DNA from: Telopea speciosissima
Lineage: Eukaryota; Streptophyta; Magnoliopsida; Proteales; Proteaceae
DNA length: 64,000 nucleotides
Assembly: GCF_018873765.1 (NCBI RefSeq)
Contig: NC_057925.1
Span: 59,532,970-59,596,969 of the forward strand
Direction of reading: 5' to 3'
This document shows positions 58,337-64,000 of this stretch, piece by piece; the stretch's first letter is position 1; the number at the start of each line of letters is the position of its first letter. Made by a program: the position numbers and the translations under genes. Under the pieces are notes generated by a model. It made no database searches, was not told the DNA's origin, and worked only from the letters and a program-made list of their open reading frames with translations.

Positions 58337-58931
58337 TTCTGGAAGAGGATTATTCGGACACAAAAGGCTTAATCTTCAGTTTGATAGGCAGGTTTTCTAC
58401 CACTATAGTTTCTTGTATGTCCAATCCAGATTGTTGAGGTTTGGTGTCTTGACTTTTGATGATTGGACTGCTGTGTGGAGCCTCCATGAGACGCAACGCG
58501 ACCCGGAGGCTCTTGCATGTTTCACGCGTTGGACCCGCTTTGGACTATTGCGGGGTATGGAGGGGGTTCGGGGCAGCAGTCCCCGAGGAAAATTTTGTAA
58601 GGACTATATGAGTATTTCAGTAAATTTCCTGCATAGGGTTTCGCAACTGTATAACGAAAAATCTGAGAGAGGTGTGAGGACGAGCAACTGTAACCCTATT
58701 CTCCATTGATAGTGGAACAGATCTCATCTCACCGTGGACGTAGGCAATCTTGCCGAACCACGTAAATTCTTGTGCGTATTGTGTGATTGTTGTTTGCGTT
58801 TCCATTCTTCACTACATCGTGTTCGGTTCAACAAATTGGAAGAGGATTTATTCGGACACAAAAGGCTTAATCTTCAGTTTGATAGGCAGGTTTTCTACCA
58901 CTATAGTTTCTTGTATGTCCAATCCAGATGG
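58337..58931. repeat. 95-bp direct repeat flanking a solo-LTR-like block
   Basis: GGAAGAGGATTATTCGGACA ... CTTGTATGTCCAATCCAG occurs at about 58338-58431 and again at about 58837-58931, nearly identical. The 402 bp between them is the LTR-like block at 58432-58833. Confidence 0.85.
58432..58833. mobile_element. solo LTR-like element
   Basis: It begins TGTTGAGG and ends GGTTCAACA, the TG...CA inverted ends of an LTR. The phrase GTGGACGTAGGCAATCTTGC and CGAACCACGTAAATTCTTG near its right side is characteristic of plant Copia LTRs on the plus strand. No five-base target duplication is present; instead the long direct repeats flank it. Confidence 0.65.
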
Positions 58932-60499
58932 ACAAGCATATTTGGATTGGCTATATATCTTGGCATCATCCAGCCATGGACCCAGCCATTAGTTGAACTT
59001 TTGCTAGGTAATGGCAGCCAATGAATCATCAAGTTTCTACATGAAAGGGACAAAAAGAAATGGCACTCTTTCCACCACATGGCAGATATCATTATTCATG
59101 AAATGTGCAAAGCTAAGACAGGGTGGGCAGTGGAATACATGGACCTGTTTGTCCCATCACTTCAACTGCTATCTACTAAGAGTAATCCAAGCATGTTGCT
59201 CCAAACAGGGTAGCCAACCTCTCTGAGTCTCTAAAGATACATCATGCAAGTCAGAGGAAAACGAAATGAGAAGTTGAGAGTTAGATGTCACATCAAAAGA
59301 AGGAAGAATAATGTGTCAAGGAAAGATAATAACGCCTAAAACCATAATATTGTCAACATTTCCACTCAACTGGTCCGTAGATAATTTTATTCCTGGCAAG
59401 CTGACAATCTCCTGCAACATACTCTGTCCCAGGGCTTCAGGGAAACTATTGGTTATTGTCCTCATAATGAAAAGTATAGGGGATTTACTCATTCCAAGGC
59501 ACTGATGAAAATATTGGCCGAATGCCTTTTAGACTTTTAGTAGGATTTTCTTCACATGAATCTTGCAAATTAAGTGGAAAGTCACTAGATAGTTTGATAT
59601 GCTAATGACTGATAAACATGACTCAATGAGATGTCGACATAAGCTTGATTGTTGCAGCATAGTTTTGTAAGTAATCTGTAAGAAAATCTTCCATTATTGA
59701 ATCCTACCATATTGAGTAGTGAGGGAGCATTGGGTTAAAGTTGACAGGCAGAGGGGAAAAGTCTCATCTTTCAGCAGGGTATCAAGGAAGAAATAAATTA
59801 ATAAATTATCCGAGAGGGGTGAATGGATCAGGAACTCTTGATTTATAGGGATTGGATCTTTCCAAAGAGGTCAACCATAGCACATGACATCCTTGCCAAG
59901 ATGCCTTTGCCGTTGGTGGGGTTATATACACTGGTGAAAGATTTGTTTCTTTTCCAAAAGATTGCAAAACTAAGACTGAATTGTTGACTTATGGAAGGTA
60001 GTGATACTACAACTGTTTGAAAGTCAGATTGGTATCTCCAAATGCTGATCAGCATTCGGTCGTTTCCTTATAAATCTTCCCTGAAAGGAAAAGCAGTGAA
60101 ATGGCCTTAGACTATTTGACGTATTTTGAATCAAAGTGTTCTTAGGAGATTTTATCTACTGTGAAAAGAATATTAGGACTGACTTTCATTTTGCAGGAAA
60201 ATAAATCACAAGAGAGGTTTCTGGATTAATTGAGAAAGAAAATACATAGGAAATGTACAGTTGATTTTCCATGCAACGCTAGTTGAGACTTTTGACTTCT
60301 TCAATTCAGTTCAGCTGGGTAATTGACAAAAATGTATATGTGTACAAACTTTACGTTCTGTTTACATCTCGTGTTTCTTGGGGTATCAGTCCATTGGTAT
60401 TGAAAGATTCAAAACATCTGATTAACGCAAACCATGAAAGTGAAATTGCCGAAGCGAAAAATAAAATCCTATAACATATTTTGAAGCTTAACTTTAAAA

Positions 60500-60522
60500 A
60501 GAATATATATATATATATATTA
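60500..60522. repeat. (TA)n microsatellite
   Basis: About 10 TA units directly before the MITE at 60536. Confidence 0.85.
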
Positions 60523-60535
60523 TATAAATAAATAT

Positions 60536-60713
60536 GGAGAAGAGTTTTCTGTCCGGGAGCATGGCCCCTGCGCCAGCGCGGGGACCAATGGAAGCACGCA
60601 CGGAAGCATCAACTGGGGCAGGATTTCTGCCTTTCATGAGGGCGAGGCGGTCATTTTGCCCCATCCTGTGTCTGGGTGCAGGCGCCACGCTCCCAGACAG
60701 AATTCTTTTTCCC
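60536..60713. mobile_element. 178-bp Mutator-type MITE, family B, copy 3
   Basis: The ends GGAGAAGAGTTTTCTGTCCG and GGGAAAAAGAATTCTGTCTG (opposite strand), each followed by GGAGC.TGGC, match family B. The interior (CATGAGGGCGAGGCGGTCAT, TGGGTGCAGGCGCC) is more like family A. Nine-base flanks (AATAAATAT and TATATATAT) agree only partly in this AT repeat. Confidence 0.7.
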
Positions 60714-61079
60714 TATATATATATTGCAGGGGCATCTTGCATCTAAGCAAGTATTTGGGTTTAATAAATGAGATCATTCACTACTACATGCTAACAACAC
60801 AATATGCTCAAGTCGATGACACTTACATGGTGATAGACCACTACTCAGGCAATAAAGAGTTTCAAAGTCATGAATTGTTAAACACCCCGATTTTGTTACT
60901 GATGCCAAGTATATTCCCTGAAAGATTCAAGAGTAGAAATCAGCCAAAAAAATTGAACGAGTCACCAAAAAGAAATGGAAAAATTAAAACAAAAAGCAAG
61001 GAATGATGTGTTAACTTCAACTGCTGAAGCAGAATGCCAAGAGAGTTCAAATAGGAAGTTATGCTGTCATTAGCAATAC

Positions 61080-61143
61080 AATTGCTTAAACGCATAACCA
61101 AATGCCAAACGCCAATCTGGTGTTTCTAAGAATGTCACTCTTC
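61080..61143 (-). other. candidate upstream exon of the WD40 gene
   Basis: Between GATTACAG and a GTATTG donor the minus strand reads RVTFLETPDWRLAFGYAFKQ without a stop. The neighbours needed to confirm phase were not found, so it may be chance. Confidence 0.3.
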
Positions 61144-61421
61144 CTGTAATCAAAGGTGACTTACTTCTACTAAACCGAAACATTTAAACAAATTCCAGTA
61201 CAAGTTTGATGGCACAGTTTATTAAAATTTCTCAACAAGACTCAACTTGAAAATTCATCATAAATCCAAAGAACATGAGGCAGCATAAAGCAAAGGATAA
61301 ATATATAACTTCTAAAATTTATCTTATTAAAGAAATGTTTCTAGAGTTTTACCTAGATAAGTCATTTTACAATCCCAAGTCAAAATAATCTTTGTATAAT
61401 GTCAAGACATATCATCATAAC

Positions 61422-63818
61422 TGTTAACAAAACAGTTTGGGGAATAATGCTTGAGTGAATCGATGTGATCCCTCAAGCTCTTTATTTATAATAAAGAGAA
61501 ACAATATTATATGGACATATAGGCCCTTACATTGCCGACATAGGCTGAACAGAAAATAAATGGATGAAAGGTCCAGAATACCCCCACGGTATTCTGGCCC
61601 ATACATTCTAACACCCCCCCTCAAGTTGGTGCGTAGATATCACACATGCCCAACTTGACTAAAATAGGATGAAATACTTTGCCACTCAGCCCCTTTGTGA
61701 ACACTTCAGCCAGCTCATCAGTAGACATCACATAGGGAACACAGATTAGCCCAGCTTCAAGCTTCTCCTTGATGAAATGTTTGTCCACCTCCACATGTTT
61801 AATTCGGTCATGCTGGACAGAATTATGAGCGATGCTAATGGCAGCCTTATTATCACAATATAACATCATTGGAAGTTGGACAGCAACCCCAATGTCTTGC
61901 AACAACCCCTTAAGCCACAACAATTCATAAATTCCATGAGCCATCGCAAGGAACTCTGCTTCAGCACTGGATCTTGCCACCACATTCTGTTTTTTACTAC
62001 GCCAAGTGACAAGGTTCCCACCTACGAACGAGCAATATCCAGAGATGGATTTCCTATCACTTGAACCAGCCCAATCTGCATCAGTGTACGCTTCAACCTT
62101 AAGATGACCATGGAGAGATAAAAGTATTCCTTTTCCCAGAGCAGGCTTCAAATATCGTAAAATGCGAAAGATTGCCTCCATATGAGAGGAATGAGATAAA
62201 CTGGCTGACCATACTAACTGCAATGGCTATGTCTGGTCGAGTGTGAGAGAGGTAGATAAGTTTGCCCACTAATCTCTAATAATGACCTTTGTCAACTGGT
62301 TCGCCTCCCTTTTCTTTGATTTTTGTAGTAGCTTCACTAGGAGTGTCTGAAGGATGACACCCTAGCAGCCCAGTTTCTGACAGTAGATCTAAGACATACT
62401 TTCTTTGAGACAGGAAAATGCCCTTAAAAGAACGAACAACCTCTATCCCTAAAATAATATTTTAGAGTCCCTAGAACCTTTATTTCAAACTCACAGCCAA
62501 GGAACAGCTTAAAGTTTTTCATCTCATTACCATCATTGTCGGTCACTACAATATCATCAACATAGACTATGAGGATAGTTACCTTATCACCCACTCGTTT
62601 GATGAACAAGGTATGATCAGCATTGCTTTGCTTGTATCCCACTGAAAGCATAGCCTTGTGAAATCTACTGAACCAAGCTCTAGGTGACTGCTTCAATCCA
62701 TAGAGGACACGCTTCAGTTTACACACCTTGCCCTTGGTAGCACCACTAGAAAAACCTGGAGGATTGTCCATATATACCTCTTCCTCCAGTTCACCATGGA
62801 GGAAGGCATTCTTCACATCCAACTGCTGAAGATCCCATCCAAGGTTCACAACACAAGATAGCAATACCCTTACAGAGTTGAGTTTTGCTACTGGTGTGAA
62901 TGTCTCCTGGTAGTCAACTCCATATGTCTGAGTGAAGCCTTTTGCAACCAGACGTACTGTTCCACTGTACCATCAGCCTTTTGTTTGACCACAAACACCC
63001 ATTTACATCCCACTGGTTTTTTCCCTAGAGGAAGAGCTACAAGATCCCACGTATTATTTTTGTTCAATGCTCTCATTTCTTCCAACATTGTTGCCTTCCA
63101 CGTTCCATCTGTAGATGCTTCCTGCTAATTTTTAGGAATGGAAACAAAAGAAAGAGAGGATACAAATGCACGCAAAGAAGGAGAAAGAGAACTATAAGAA
63201 ACAAAACGAGAAATGGGATGTAGAGTGCAACTCCTAGTGCCTTTGCGATGAGCAATGGGAAGATAGGAAGAGGAAGGCTTACCAAGAGGAGGATCTGGAT
63301 CCTGAGTCGGCAACTGGATAGGTATTGGTGCTACAGTGGACTAAAGCTGCCCTTTGCTAGAACATCTCTTTTTATAAGTGAGAATGTTGGAGTTGTCAAT
63401 GGCCTTCTGAAATTTACTAATAGTTCTCTATACTGGAGTCAGCTACCCTAAATAGGAACATCACCACCACTTGTTTCCATGATCTCTCCCTGGAATGGAT
63501 TCTCCTCGGGTGAAGGGACAGCAATCAAAAGAGGCTAGGCAGCAACCATGGGAGGCTGGGCAGCAGCCATGGCAGGGTGGGGGTTTTGAAAACCTACATC
63601 AAAGTTGGCTCTGATACCATGTTAACAAAACAGTTTGGGGAATAATGCTTGAGTGAATCGATGTGATCCCTCAAACTCTTTATAATAAAGAGAAACAATA
63701 TTACATGGACATATATGCCCTTACATAGCCGACATAAGCTGAACAAAAAAAAAGAAGAAAATAAATGGATGAAAGGTCCAGAATACCCCCACGGTATTCT
63801 GGCCCATGCATTCTAACA
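61422..63818 (-). mobile_element. internally deleted Copia (Ty1-type) retrotransposon
   Basis: Two similar LTRs, 61422-61613 (192 bp) and 63620-63818 (199 bp), start TGTTA and end TAACA. The 5-bp target duplication ATAAC is exact at 61417-61421 and 63819-63823. Next to the right LTR is TGGTATCAGAGC (minus strand), a tRNA-iMet primer site; next to the left LTR is a polypurine tract (GAGGGGGGG). At 2.4 kb it is about half of a full element: gag, protease and most of integrase are missing. What remains is reverse transcriptase (NNTWDLVALP, LDVKNAFLHGELEEEVYM, YVDDIVV) and RNase H (VEAYTDADWAGSSDRKSISG, FTKGLSG), broken by frameshifts near 62440 and 62890-62940. It lies in a probable intron of the WD40 gene, same orientation. 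Confidence 0.93.
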
Positions 63819-63920
63819 ATAACAGATGGACTTTTCATACGCTTTACTTCAAAAATAAGCTTCCATCCTGGCCTACATATTATGATCCAGTGTCTTAGAA
63901 TTCTTTCCTTTAAAAGATAC

Positions 63921-64000
63921 CTGAAAAACTCTCTCAATTAAGTCATGTAAAAGTTTCTCAATTATCTCCTTAGGATTATGTTGCTCTGAATTTCTTGGCT
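63921..64000 (-). other. candidate 5' exon of the WD40 gene, cut by the window edge
   Basis: The minus strand has an open frame NPKEIIEKLLHDLIERVFQ ending at CAG|GTATC. It has the look of a coding exon and lies upstream of the WD40 exons in the same orientation, but linkage is inferred. Confidence 0.35.

Noticed and set aside
59313-59504. Open minus-strand stretch reading SPILFIMRTITNSFPEALGQ after a CATCAG acceptor
   Set aside because: It is open for about 60 codons but its phase does not fit any neighbouring WD40 exon and a stop follows; it may be a relic of another element.
1-64000. A defence island, gene cluster or other new multi-gene system
   Set aside because: Host genes here are few, widely spaced and unrelated in function; the rest is transposon or intergenic DNA.

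Overview
This window is nuclear DNA of a flowering plant. Genes are split by GT-AG introns, intergenic DNA is AT-rich, and the families present are plant ones: an OSD1/UVI4 cell-cycle regulator, thaumatin-like proteins, captured patellin and BOI-like ligase pieces, Copia with a tRNA-iMet primer site, RTE and L1 LINEs, and Mutator-type MITEs. No operons, ribosome binding sites, CRISPR arrays or bacterial features were seen. The species cannot be fixed from the sequence.

Layout. 1-5 kb: short tandem repeats, then an intact two-exon OSD1/UVI4-type APC/C inhibitor gene (1697-2763, +) followed by a 344-bp tandem duplication. 5-17.2 kb: a segmental duplication carrying two thaumatin-like genes on the minus strand, one broken (5711-6515) and one intact (9730-10543). 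The two units differ by several insertions. 17.2-28.8 kb: a gene-poor stretch with a tRNA-like sequence and many MITEs. 28.9-33.1 kb: a four-exon plus-strand gene for a 485-aa protein of unknown function, with an upstream ORF. 33.6-35.4 kb: a cytochrome P450 remnant and a small ORF interrupted by one stop. 36.1-38.2 kb: a Pack-MULE with long terminal inverted repeats and a near-perfect 9-bp target duplication, carrying joined pieces of a patellin gene and a BOI-like E3 ligase gene. 38.85-64 kb: one very long minus-strand WD40-repeat gene whose 3' end is at 38853 and whose 5' end probably lies beyond the window. Its introns hold a 5'-truncated RTE LINE nested in an L1-type LINE remnant, a SAR1 GTPase fragment, solo-LTR-like pieces, MITEs and an internally deleted Copia element.

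The genes share no obvious pathway. The window is best read as a record of transposon activity around a few host genes. Its most distinctive items are the two-gene Pack-MULE, the series of MITEs with checkable 9-bp target duplications, and the thaumatin segmental duplication, where each paralogous unit shows the empty site of insertions in the other. No undescribed biological system was found that the evidence could support.
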